21,373 nucleotides of DNA from Fibrobacter sp. UBA4309 (GCF_002395745.1 NZ_DGUN01000003.1:1-21373), one strand, 5' to 3'; positions 6,338 through 13,482 are shown, counted from the stretch's first letter. Translations and numbers: made by a program. The notes: a model not told the origin generated them from the letters alone.

Positions 6338-7152
6338 CACTTATCCTTTTCACTAAAAATATCGGTTTTTGAAAAAATGGGACGTTCCATTTTCCATTCT
6401 TTTTTCAGACGTTCCATTACGGAGGTGCGATGTTCAAGCCAGGCCTGCATCGCAACGTCTTCGGCAACTTCCTCGTAAGGCAATACATCCGCAGAATCCT
6501 GTTTCAACGTGACGACCAGCATTTTCAGGGCGCCGCCACAGTACTTCATCTTCGAAAGAACGCCAACTTCGACATCGTTGACATTCTGGACAAAGCAGGT
6601 ATCGGGCGATTCCGTAACCATTTCGAACGGTTCCATCTTTTTCAACAGGTAATGCTGCCCGGGCAGAGAATCAAACTTGATGTTCTTGTGCCCGCGATAA
6701 TACTGGTCGCCCGACTGCCAATCCCTGAAAAAGAGGATAGCGCCGGAAATCGAAGTCTTTCCCCTCAGGAACATTTCCGGATGGGCGCGGTAGTAGTCGA
6801 TTTTCTCGGCATCACCGATAACCATCGTGTCGGCAAAACTCTGCAAGAAATGGTCCACGACGATCTTGCGGACCGTCTGGTCGATCTGCATGGCCAACGC
6901 CGGATCCTTGTCGGTACCGTTTTCTACGGCTTCCTGATACAGGGTCTCTTCGTCAATCCAGTTTTCCAGGAATTTCAGGCGCTGCTGGTTATCCCAGGAA
7001 TCCCATTCCGGGGCCTGTTTCTGAATCTCGGAAAGACGCAATTTCGTCGAGCCCACAGAAACGACAACGGGATCTTCCTTGCCAAAAGGCATATCACACG
7101 CCACAAAAAGCACGAGCAAACACGAAATCAATAAAAACGGCCAAAACTTCAT
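6337..7152 (-). CDS. lipoprotein with SurA-N-like region, PPIase-related
   Basis: A 271-residue lipoprotein. From the ATG at 7152 the signal is MKFWPFLLISCLLVLFVAC, with lipidation at C19. The following segment (about 28-110: VVVSVGSTKLRLSEIQ, then a helical part LKFLENWIDEETLYQEAVENG) resembles the N-terminal domain of SurA/PrsA/PpiD proteins. The part where a parvulin domain would sit (about 125-225) has no recognisable parvulin motif, so isomerase activity is doubtful. Its stop overlaps the start of the SurA-like gene, so the two probably act together, perhaps as a membrane-anchored accessory chaperone. A start eight codons upstream would place extra residues before the signal and is less likely. 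Confidence 0.72.
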   Translation of the reverse strand: MKFWPFLLISCLLVLFVACDMPFGKEDPVVVSVGSTKLRLSEIQKQAPEWDSWDNQQRLKFLENWIDEETLYQEAVENGTDKDPALAMQIDQTVRKIVVDHFLQSFADTMVIGDAEKIDYYRAHPEMFLRGKTSISGAILFFRDWQSGDQYYRGHKNIKFDSLPGQHYLLKKMEPFEMVTESPDTCFVQNVNDVEVGVLSKMKYCGGALKMLVVTLKQDSADVLPYEEVAEDVAMQAWLEHRTSVMERLKKEWKMERPIFSKTDIFSEKDK

Positions 7153-7160
7153 CGCCCCAT

Positions 7161-7166
7161 AATTTA
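7161..7166 (-). promoter_or_regulatory. putative -10 box, SurA-N-like lipoprotein operon
   Basis: On the minus strand TAAATT is followed by eight bases (ATGGGGCG) and then the ATG at 7152. It is the second most divergent member of the TATATT series, and if used it predicts a leader of at most a base or two. Confidence 0.3.
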
Positions 7167-7221
7167 GAAAATTCAAGGCCGGCAGCCCACATGACCCCCC
7201 CCTAAAAAAGGGCAGGAGAGC

Positions 7222-10200
7222 CTATCTCAGCCGTCCAAAACGGCCCTTGAGTTTCGCCAGGGAGTCGCTTTCAATAACTTCTTCGGTATCGTCGCCCTTT
7301 CGCTTGTACTTGAGGATTTCGAAGTCCTCGAGCAAGGCGCTTGCCTGAAGGTAAAGTTCCGGGTATTCAGCATCGTCAAAAGACGTATGCTCCATTTTTG
7401 TCAGGAGGTCACGGGCCGTTTTAAGTTCGTGTTCCTTCATAAAGCGGGCCTTGAGGAAGGGACGGAACCTTTCGCGGAGGTCCTTGACGGAGAGGTCTAT
7501 TTTGCCATTGTCAATTTGAAACGCGCCGAGCACAGACAGTCTTTCGAACAAAGTATTTTCCTTGTGGTCGGGCAGGTAGAGCGCCACGATTTTCGAGATG
7601 GACTTGTTCTTAGCCATAACCGCGGCGATAGCGTCGCGGGCATGGTCACCGCCCTGGCGCATCGCCACGGAGAATTCTCGGAGGATATCCCAGAACTTCA
7701 CGAAGGTTTCGGCCCCAAGCAGCGCAGACTCGTAAGTAGCGCGTACCAGAGCCAGGCGCATTTTCTCATCTTCGCTGCGGGTTGTAGCGGTCAGGTTCTT
7801 GAAATCGCGAATCTTTTTGCCACGGGAATACTCGAGGCCCGAAAAGCGCACACAGCGGTTCGCGTCCAGATTGTCGGCGGCAAGCGATTTTAAAATCCAC
7901 GACTTGAGCGCGGTCTGGAAACCGTCGGAATAAAGGCCGCCGGTCTCGAGCATGTTCAGGCGGTCGACAATAAGAGTAGAATCGGTATTGGACTGCGCGC
8001 GACCTTCCACGCGCTTGCGGAACGCCTGCCAGAAGGTTGATTCCTGCGGGATCATCAGGGCAGACTCGCCAAGGCGCCAGCCAAAGCGCATGTCGCCAAG
8101 CGCAAAATCTATACCGAATGTTACCAGGACGGGGCGCACCGCCGCAAAAAGGCGGAAACTCCCCCATTCGGGATTGAGTTCGACGGCAAACTTTTCCGGG
8201 AAACCGGGCTTGAGCACCTTCATGTGCAAGCGCAGGTGGTTTTCCTTTTCGGGCGTCACCGTCGGGATGTCGCAATCGAGTTGCTTGAGGCCCGCGAATA
8301 CTTCGTACAAAAGCAAAAGCGGGGCCTTGTGCGGATTTTCCTTGAGCTTGTCGCAGAAGGCGTCGTCGATAAACATGCGTTTGCCTTCTAGCTGCTTTTT
8401 TGCGGCCTTGGGCATCTCGCGGATGACGGATTCCGCCATCCATTCGCGCCACTGGTGTATGGAAAGCGCTAACGTCGCAGGAGTCACCTGCGGAAGCATG
8501 TCGTAAGGCAGGTCCAGCGTGATGCCATCGCAGTCGCGCATCGCATCGAAGACCATCTCGCCCACCACCATGCGGCTGGAGCCATCGAGACCTTCGATGC
8601 GGAACTGTTCAATGGAGCCACCGAGAGTGGGTTCGAGGGCGGCGCGGCTCTTACCATCCGTCATGGCGGACCCAGATCCGCCATCTAGATTCCGGGTCAA
8701 GCCCGGAATGACAATACGGTTATACCCTCTTTCGTCTTTCGTCTGTAGCGAGCTTGCGAGCATACTCTCATCCAGTTGATCCAGCCAGAATTTCGCATCG
8801 AATTTCAGGAACTGGTCGGTATGTTCGCGGATGTAGTCCTTGAGCGTCTTGATGGAATTGACTTCATGCGCAATGCGCGTGTAGTAATCCACCAGGGCGT
8901 CTTCGCTCGGGGCAAGCCCGAATTGGCGTTTGCGGGCCTCCAGCGCATGCAAGTCCTCAACGACGCGCTCGTTGTGCGTCATGAAGGCGAAGGGGCGCGC
9001 CATCTGGCCAAGCACAACGGCCTCCCGCCAGAAAATCTCGGCACATTCGTCGGGGTTCACGCGGGCATAATCCACGCGGTGGCCACGGCTAATCACAAGC
9101 CCGCGGAAGCTCACCTCCTCCACCGCTTCCACAAAACCGCGTTCCTGGTTCCACGTGGGAGCAAACCAGCGTCGCGTGCAGAAAGGTTCCGCCACCTGCA
9201 TTATCCACTCGGGCTTGATTTCGGCAGCCTTGTTGAGGAAGATGCGGCTCGTCTCGCGCACTTCGGCACTAAAGAGCCATTCCGCGCTCTTGCCGTAAAG
9301 GTCACTGCCCGGGAACACGTGCGTCTCGCGCCCGCTCACCAGGCGGTAGCAACCGTTTTCCATGTCACGCAGGGCTATGCCGCCCAGGAATCCCGAAAGC
9401 AAAGCGATGTGTAGGTTATCGCGGTGGAAACTGTCGAGCGGGCACACGCGATTCTCGAATTTCACGTCGAGGATGCGCCCGAACTGTTCGTACAAATCAA
9501 TCCATTCACGGCAGCGCAGAAAATGCAGGCTGTTCTTGTCGCAGAACTTGCGCAACTTATTCCAAGTCTTGCCATCCCATTCGCTACAGAAGGCGTTCCA
9601 CATGCAGATGAACGTGAGGAAGTCGCTCTTGTGGCCCGCGAACTTGCGGTGCAGCTGGCGAATGCGGGTGCGTTCGGGTTCTTCGCTGGGAACCACGCGC
9701 GGGTCCTGGATGGAGAGCGCCGAGCAGACAATCAGCGCGGGCTGTAACACGCCGGCATCGCGCGCCCGCAAAAGCACTGCCGAGAGCGCCACGTCCATCG
9801 GGAGGCGCGTCATTTCGCGGCCGAGCTTGGTCACATGCCCGCTAGCATTATCGGCGGTAAGCGCGCCGAGTTCAAAAAGCGTCTTGTACGCACCGCGGAA
9901 CGCCGAATGCGGTGGCGGTTGCAGGAACGGGAAGTTCTCGAGTTCCAGCCCGAGGCTGCGCAGTTGCAAGACCACGTTCGCGAGATTACTCCGCCGGATT
10001 TCCGGCTCCGTAAACTCGTCCCGCTTCTCGAAATCCTCGGGAGAATAGAGGCGGATGCACACGCCAGGCTTCACGCGCCCCGCACGCCCTGTACGTTGCC
10101 GCGCAGACGCTTTCGAAACATCCTCGACAGGCAACCCCTGGATACGCGACTGCGCGTTGTACCGCGAAATGCGGGCCGTTCCCGTATCGACCACGTAAGC

Positions 10201-11145
10201 GATTCCCGGAATCGTGAGCGAAGTTTCCGCGATGTTCGTCGCAAGCACCACACGGGTCTTTTCCGTATGCCTGAAGATGCGACGCTGTTCATCAGGACTC
10301 ATGCGCCCGTAAAGCGGCAAGATGTCGAAGGTCGCGGAGTCCAATTCATGTGCGAGTTCGCCCGCCAAATCCTGAATATCGCGTTCCGTCGGCAAAAAAC
10401 AAAGCAGGTGGTCGCGGTGGCGCGTTTCCAAATCGAGAATCGCATCCCGCGCCTCATCGAGCAAGCCCGAATCGCCCTTGCCGGAGATGTCTCGTCCCGC
10501 GCCCCTTTCGTCTATCGTCTTTCGTCTTTCGTCTAAATAATACTCCACATCGACGGGGAACGTTCTTCCCTCGGCTTCGAGCACGCAGCTGTTGTCGTAA
10601 AATTCCTCGAAAAGCTTGGCATCGAGCGTCGCGGATGCCACAATCAGCTTGAATTCCGGGCGGGCCTGCAGAACCGTCTTGAAAATGCCGAGCAAGATGT
10701 CGATGTTCAACGAGCGTTCATGCGCCTCGTCAATCACGATGGCCGAATACTGCCTAAAGAGCCTGTCGCGACGGAATTCCTGCAACAGGATGCCATCCGT
10801 CATCACCTTGATGGGGGCGTCGCTCTGGCCCTGTTCCCAGAAGCGGATTTTCGTAGAGACGAGCGTTTCGTCCTTCAATTCTTCGCGCAGGCGGTCCGCA
10901 ATGGAAATCGCCGCAAGCCGGCGGGGTTCCGTCACACCGATTTTGAAAGGCCGCACATCTTGTGCACCCGCGGTCTTGCCATCAAACCATTCCAGCAAGA
11001 ACTTCGGCAACTGCGTCGACTTGCCGGAACCGGTGTCTGCCTTGACAATCACTACCTGGTGTTTTTCGAGCAAATCGAAAAACTCTTCCCGATGTTCAAC
11101 AACAGGAAGGTCCGGGTATGTAATGTTCAAGCTCTGGTAAGACAT
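7222..11145 (-). CDS. hrpA: ATP-dependent RNA helicase HrpA (DEAH box)
   Basis: A 1307-residue DEAH/RHA-family helicase, the length of E. coli HrpA (about 1300). Motif I GSGKST is at 39-44, DEAH at 139-142, SAT at 171-173, and motif VI QRTGRAGR at 350-357. These are followed by helicase-associated (HA2) and OB-fold regions and the long C-terminal DUF3418 segment typical of bacterial HrpA. It unwinds RNA with ATP; E. coli HrpA acts on mRNA and on stalled ribosomes. ATG at 11145 (MSYQSLNITYPDL) is chosen because the 14 codons upstream come from a heptamer repeat array. Two low-complexity in-frame inserts derived from repeats lie at about residues 205-222 and 800-835, both in linkers between conserved blocks. 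The gene follows the 46-residue zinc-ribbon gene by 63 bases. Confidence 0.92.
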   Translation of the reverse strand: MSYQSLNITYPDLPVVEHREEFFDLLEKHQVVIVKADTGSGKSTQLPKFLLEWFDGKTAGAQDVRPFKIGVTEPRRLAAISIADRLREELKDETLVSTKIRFWEQGQSDAPIKVMTDGILLQEFRRDRLFRQYSAIVIDEAHERSLNIDILLGIFKTVLQARPEFKLIVASATLDAKLFEEFYDNSCVLEAEGRTFPVDVEYYLDERRKTIDERGAGRDISGKGDSGLLDEARDAILDLETRHRDHLLCFLPTERDIQDLAGELAHELDSATFDILPLYGRMSPDEQRRIFRHTEKTRVVLATNIAETSLTIPGIAYVVDTGTARISRYNAQSRIQGLPVEDVSKASARQRTGRAGRVKPGVCIRLYSPEDFEKRDEFTEPEIRRSNLANVVLQLRSLGLELENFPFLQPPPHSAFRGAYKTLFELGALTADNASGHVTKLGREMTRLPMDVALSAVLLRARDAGVLQPALIVCSALSIQDPRVVPSEEPERTRIRQLHRKFAGHKSDFLTFICMWNAFCSEWDGKTWNKLRKFCDKNSLHFLRCREWIDLYEQFGRILDVKFENRVCPLDSFHRDNLHIALLSGFLGGIALRDMENGCYRLVSGRETHVFPGSDLYGKSAEWLFSAEVRETSRIFLNKAAEIKPEWIMQVAEPFCTRRWFAPTWNQERGFVEAVEEVSFRGLVISRGHRVDYARVNPDECAEIFWREAVVLGQMARPFAFMTHNERVVEDLHALEARKRQFGLAPSEDALVDYYTRIAHEVNSIKTLKDYIREHTDQFLKFDAKFWLDQLDESMLASSLQTKDERGYNRIVIPGLTRNLDGGSGSAMTDGKSRAALEPTLGGSIEQFRIEGLDGSSRMVVGEMVFDAMRDCDGITLDLPYDMLPQVTPATLALSIHQWREWMAESVIREMPKAAKKQLEGKRMFIDDAFCDKLKENPHKAPLLLLYEVFAGLKQLDCDIPTVTPEKENHLRLHMKVLKPGFPEKFAVELNPEWGSFRLFAAVRPVLVTFGIDFALGDMRFGWRLGESALMIPQESTFWQAFRKRVEGRAQSNTDSTLIVDRLNMLETGGLYSDGFQTALKSWILKSLAADNLDANRCVRFSGLEYSRGKKIRDFKNLTATTRSEDEKMRLALVRATYESALLGAETFVKFWDILREFSVAMRQGGDHARDAIAAVMAKNKSISKIVALYLPDHKENTLFERLSVLGAFQIDNGKIDLSVKDLRERFRPFLKARFMKEHELKTARDLLTKMEHTSFDDAEYPELYLQASALLEDFEILKYKRKGDDTEEVIESDSLAKLKGRFGRLR
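8660..8712 (+). repeat. GTCAT...ATGAC element, copy inside hrpA
   Basis: Two perfect back-to-back hairpins: ATGGCGGA/TCCGCCAT (8663-8670 with 8677-8684, 6-base loop) and ATTCCGGG/CCCGGAAT (8689-8696 with 8702-8709, 5-base loop), separated by CTAG. The whole is bracketed by GTCAT (8660-8664) and ATGAC (8708-8712). Read in the hrpA frame it encodes VIPGLTRNLDGGSGSAMTDG, a low-complexity insert. I recall VIPGLTRN-type peptides from repeat-derived insertions in other bacteria; this was not checked. Confidence 0.8.
8730..8743 (+). repeat. TTTCGTC heptamer, two tandem copies inside hrpA
   Basis: Two exact copies of TTTCGTC lie 17 bases beyond the GTCAT element at 8660-8712, followed by the direct repeat GCGAGC-TT-GCGAGC (8748-8761). 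The same heptamer occurs four times at 10506-10533 in the same gene. All of it is translated in frame on the minus strand. Confidence 0.7.
10506..10533 (+). repeat. TTTCGTC heptamer, four tandem copies inside hrpA
   Basis: TTTCGTC, TATCGTC, TTTCGTC, TTTCGTC run without gaps. On the minus strand they encode the DERRKTIDERG segment near residue 205 of HrpA, between helicase motif III and the second RecA domain, where the family has no conserved block. Confidence 0.8.
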
Positions 11146-11153
11146 TTGGCTAT

Positions 11154-11207
11154 GGATAATGGATAATGGATGATGTAAAATTATCAATCATCAATTATCA
11201 ATCATCA
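11154..11207 (+). repeat. inverted array of 7-base repeats upstream of hrpA
   Basis: The left arm is three heptamers GGATAAT, GGATAAT, GGATGAT (11154-11174). After five bases the right arm is four heptamers ATTATCA, ATCATCA, ATTATCA, ATCATCA (11180-11207). The arms are near reverse complements, with six of seven positions pairing per unit, so the array can form a long AT-rich hairpin. It fills the gap between the zinc-ribbon stop and the hrpA start, and no Shine-Dalgarno is left there. Confidence 0.8.
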
Positions 11208-11208
11208 A

Positions 11209-11349
11209 TCACTCTTTAATGTGTCCGCACTTGTCGCAGGTGAGCTTGTAGCTGTTGTCGGGATCGACGACCATCACGCCGTCGCATTCCGGCACTTCGC
11301 ACGGGAGTTCCCCGGGCATCACCTCGCGGTAAGTCTTTTTTTGTTCCAT
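11209..11349 (-). CDS. small zinc-ribbon protein (46 aa)
   Basis: A 46-residue ORF beginning MEQKKTYREVMPGELPC and ending CDKCGHIKE. Cysteines at 17, 22, 38 and 41 form a CX4C...CX2C pattern that should bind one zinc ion. No specific family was recognised. The ATG at 11349 is preceded by ATGGGT, so an in-frame ATG two codons upstream is also possible. A TATATT box lies six bases before the ATG, overlapping the end of the HAD gene. It precedes hrpA on the same strand and may be co-transcribed with it. Codon use matches the neighbours and the cysteine pattern makes a real gene likely. Confidence 0.7.
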   Translation of the reverse strand: MEQKKTYREVMPGELPCEVPECDGVMVVDPDNSYKLTCDKCGHIKE

Positions 11350-11355
11350 ACCCAT

Positions 11356-11361
11356 AATATA
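11356..11361 (-). promoter_or_regulatory. putative -10 box, zinc-ribbon/hrpA unit
   Basis: On the minus strand the context is TTTTCTATATTATGGGT followed by ATG. The hexamer ends six bases before the start codon, predicting a leaderless transcript. It lies between the HAD stop codon and the zinc-ribbon start. Confidence 0.4.
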
Positions 11362-11368
11362 GAAAACG

Positions 11369-12196
11369 CTACGGGACGAATTTTTCAATCACCTCGGTAA
11401 TTCCCGAATGGTTGTTGTCGTTTGTGGTCACGTAATCGGCAATGTCCTTCACCACCTGCGAGGCATTCGCCATCGCGACACCGACACCGGCCGTTTCAAT
11501 CATCGGGCAATCGTTCTCTTCGTCGCCCACCGCAATCGTATCGGCAATCGGCACCTTGTAAAAATCCGCCATGAACTTCACCGCATCGCCCTTGTTGCTC
11601 TTCATGTGCGAAAACTCGAGCATCTCGGGCTTGCTGAACACGTCGAAAAGCTTGCCCTCGGTCGTCTTCCGCATCTCGGTGCGAAAATCCACGAGGCCCG
11701 AATGTTCGAAGGGCGTAATGATGTTCACCTTGATGGGCGGCTTCACCACGACATTCACGAACTCGCCGTAGTACTCGCGAATGTCCTTCACCACCACGTA
11801 ATCCATCTTCATCAGGCGGCAATACATCTTGAGCTGTTCCGTCTCGTATTCCGAGACAACGAGGTCGCCCGAGTAGGTGTGCGCGTGCATCCCGCGGGCG
11901 TGCGCGGCATCCATGATGGCCTTGACTTCGTCGACTGGAATGTAGCGCGTGAGAATCGGCTTCTTCTCGCCGCAATCGTAGATGAGCCCGCCGTTGAAAC
12001 TCACGAGGAAAAATCCCGGTTCCAGGAACCCGTACTGTTCCGCTAATTGTTTAACGCTCGTGAGCGGCCGGCCCGTAGTCATCACGAACTTATGGCCCGC
12101 ATCAATCATCGCGCGGATAGAGCGCATGTCGGTATCCGAAATGCGCTTGTCGTCGGTCAGGAGCGTGCCGTCAAGGTCTGTGAACAGGATTTTCAT
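11369..12196 (-). CDS. Cof-type HAD-superfamily phosphatase
   Basis: A 275-residue cytoplasmic HAD hydrolase of the Cof/IIB type. Motif I DLDGT has the nucleophile D7 and acid/base D9, motif II is TTGR (about 39-42), a Lys of motif III lies in SNKGDAV, and the motif IV acidic cluster is GDEENDCPMI. The long C2 cap between motifs II and III is typical of the family, as is the length. Such enzymes dephosphorylate sugar phosphates, flavin or vitamin-B6 nucleotides; the substrate is not predictable. ATG at 12196 places MKILFTDLDGT at the exact family N-terminus; an in-frame TTG three codons upstream is less likely. It lies 35 bases downstream of the alarmone synthetase homologue but has its own TATATT box. 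Confidence 0.88.
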   Translation of the reverse strand: MKILFTDLDGTLLTDDKRISDTDMRSIRAMIDAGHKFVMTTGRPLTSVKQLAEQYGFLEPGFFLVSFNGGLIYDCGEKKPILTRYIPVDEVKAIMDAAHARGMHAHTYSGDLVVSEYETEQLKMYCRLMKMDYVVVKDIREYYGEFVNVVVKPPIKVNIITPFEHSGLVDFRTEMRKTTEGKLFDVFSKPEMLEFSHMKSNKGDAVKFMADFYKVPIADTIAVGDEENDCPMIETAGVGVAMANASQVVKDIADYVTTNDNNHSGITEVIEKFVP

Positions 12197-12204
12197 CGGG
12201 AACA

Positions 12205-12210
12205 AATATA
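12205..12210 (-). promoter_or_regulatory. putative -10 box, HAD phosphatase
   Basis: On the minus strand TATATT is followed by eight bases (TGTTCCCG) and then the ATG at 12196. It predicts a leader of one or two bases and no Shine-Dalgarno. Confidence 0.4.
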
Positions 12211-12231
12211 GAATTTGTTCTTCTGTGTATT

Positions 12232-13221
12232 CTAATCAATCAAATCGTTCTGGAACCTTGACAGGTGTTCAAACGGCAAGATCTGTCGGCCTCTGAACAA
12301 CCCGCAGCCATCGTTAATCAACTGGTTGTTGATGGCCTTGAACATGTTCACGTCTATTTTCGCGAGTTCGAGTTCCTGCAATTTCACCAATCGTTCGTAC
12401 GCCTCGTCAAAATAGACACACTCGCCGCTCGGAATCTGGTCGTGTTTGGAGCGCCGCGTTTCTTGCGTTTTTTCATAACCAAAATGGTTCGCCTCGCCTA
12501 TTTCGGCATAATCGTCCATATCCTTCGTACGCAATTGCACTTCCGTGTAACAACGTGCAAGGTTGTCGTAGAACGTGATATGCAATGACTGGTAGCCCGA
12601 GCTCCTGGGTGTTGCCACCGAATCATGGTAATACGGCCTCACGGTATCACTAAGCAAATCGGAATGTCCGCTATTGTCCAAGTGCTTGGAAACTTCTGCC
12701 GTAAAGCCACGCTCTTCAAGGAATTCGGGCAACGCATTCGCGATTTCGTACAAGTATTTACGTTCCACCTCGCTCCGGTCATCGCCCTTCTTGATATGGC
12801 AAACCGGCATCGAGATGACGATGCGGTAAGCAATCAAGTCGCGAAAATTCAGTTTGCTCTTGATCTCGGCTTCGGACGGGAACGTTCCATTCTTCTTGTA
12901 ATAGTTGTAGATGAATTCAAGGATATAGCCGTTGAATTTTTCTTCGGCACGAATCAGGGACTTGATGCGTCCCTTGAACGTGAACGCAAGGAAGGGATAC
13001 TCCCTTGTCATGAACTTGTAGAACTCCTTTATACGCTGGGATTGTGAGGTCAAGAAGTCGTTGTGTTCCAGCAGTTCGATAATCTGAATCAAAAAATTCG
13101 AATGCGCCAAGTCAATGCTGTTGCGAGTTCCTTTCGCACTGTTCCTGAGGTCGTTCGAATACTGGTGAAGAATCTTCAGCACCGTGTTTCCAGAAAACAA
13201 ATAGTCGTTCAAACAAATCAT
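12232..13221 (-). CDS. RelA/SpoT-family alarmone synthetase homologue, single synthetase domain
   Basis: A 329-residue protein with a (p)ppGpp-synthetase-like nucleotidyltransferase domain and no hydrolase, TGS or ACT domain. Recognisable parts are GRIKS (84-88, ATP side), FRDLIAYRI with the metal ligand D128 (RelSeq Asp264), SGYQSLH with stacking Y210 (RelSeq Tyr308), EVQLRT with catalytic E227 (RelSeq Glu323), and YAEIGEANHFGYE (238-250). All key residues are present, so it should be active. It is longer than typical stand-alone synthetases (about 200-260), with an N-terminal helical region of about 75 residues and a C-terminal tail of about 75. A GGAGG ribosome site (13228-13232) six bases before the ATG is the best in the window. 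Housekeeping alarmone synthesis and a toxSAS-type toxin are both possible. Confidence 0.82.
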   Translation of the reverse strand: MICLNDYLFSGNTVLKILHQYSNDLRNSAKGTRNSIDLAHSNFLIQIIELLEHNDFLTSQSQRIKEFYKFMTREYPFLAFTFKGRIKSLIRAEEKFNGYILEFIYNYYKKNGTFPSEAEIKSKLNFRDLIAYRIVISMPVCHIKKGDDRSEVERKYLYEIANALPEFLEERGFTAEVSKHLDNSGHSDLLSDTVRPYYHDSVATPRSSGYQSLHITFYDNLARCYTEVQLRTKDMDDYAEIGEANHFGYEKTQETRRSKHDQIPSGECVYFDEAYERLVKLQELELAKIDVNMFKAINNQLINDGCGLFRGRQILPFEHLSRFQNDLID

Positions 13222-13227
13222 CTCATA

Positions 13228-13232
13228 CCTCC
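13228..13232 (-). promoter_or_regulatory. strong Shine-Dalgarno GGAGG for the alarmone synthetase gene
   Basis: On the minus strand GGAGG lies six bases upstream of the ATG at 13221 and fixes that start. It also sits close to an out-of-frame ATG at 13226 that stops after two codons (ATG AGA TGA), a possible mini-ORF overlapping the true start. Confidence 0.7.
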
Positions 13233-13253
13233 GTATAGGGGTTTACATGACGA

Positions 13254-13259
13254 AATATA
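13254..13259 (-). promoter_or_regulatory. putative -10 box, alarmone synthetase gene
   Basis: On the minus strand TATATT lies 32 bases before the ATG at 13221, giving a leader of about 26 bases that contains the GGAGG site. Confidence 0.4.
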
Positions 13260-13418
13260 ACAACGATTACCGCCTGTTACACCGGATAAAACGTCTTAAA
13301 ATTTTTTCTTGCAAACCGCTTTACACGGGATGAAAAACGAAAGAAGTACTTTTACATTTTCTTCATAAAAAAAGACCTTTAAAATAAAAAATGTCACTTT
13401 ACGACACAAGATTTAATC

Positions 13419-13424
13419 TATATT
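13419..13424 (+). promoter_or_regulatory. putative -10 box, small membrane protein
   Basis: TATATT in the AT-rich divergent gap 13222-13482, 58 bases before the ATG at 13483. The rest of this 261-base gap is A/T-rich with no ORF longer than about 12 codons and no clear terminator. Confidence 0.35.
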
Positions 13425-13482
13425 AAGTTTGAGAAAAAAAATGAACGACTCACTTTAAGAGACCAAAAAGAGTTTTTTCTAT

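Noticed and set aside
7195..7202. Run of eight C followed by TAAAAAAGGG between hrpA and the lipoprotein gene
   Set aside because: Considered as a terminator. The possible stem is only about three pairs and has no following U-run on the relevant strand; left as a homopolymer in a short gap.
11146..11187. N-terminal extension of HrpA by 14 codons
   Set aside because: These codons come entirely from the heptamer repeat array. The protein from ATG 11145 begins like the family.
11154..11207. CRISPR-like array
   Set aside because: The repeat unit is seven bases with no spacers; it is a simple tandem/inverted repeat, and no cas gene is in the window.
13222..13482. Antitoxin-sized ORF next to the alarmone synthetase homologue
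   Set aside because: No frame longer than about 12 codons on either strand, so a classical adjacent antitoxin is not supported there.
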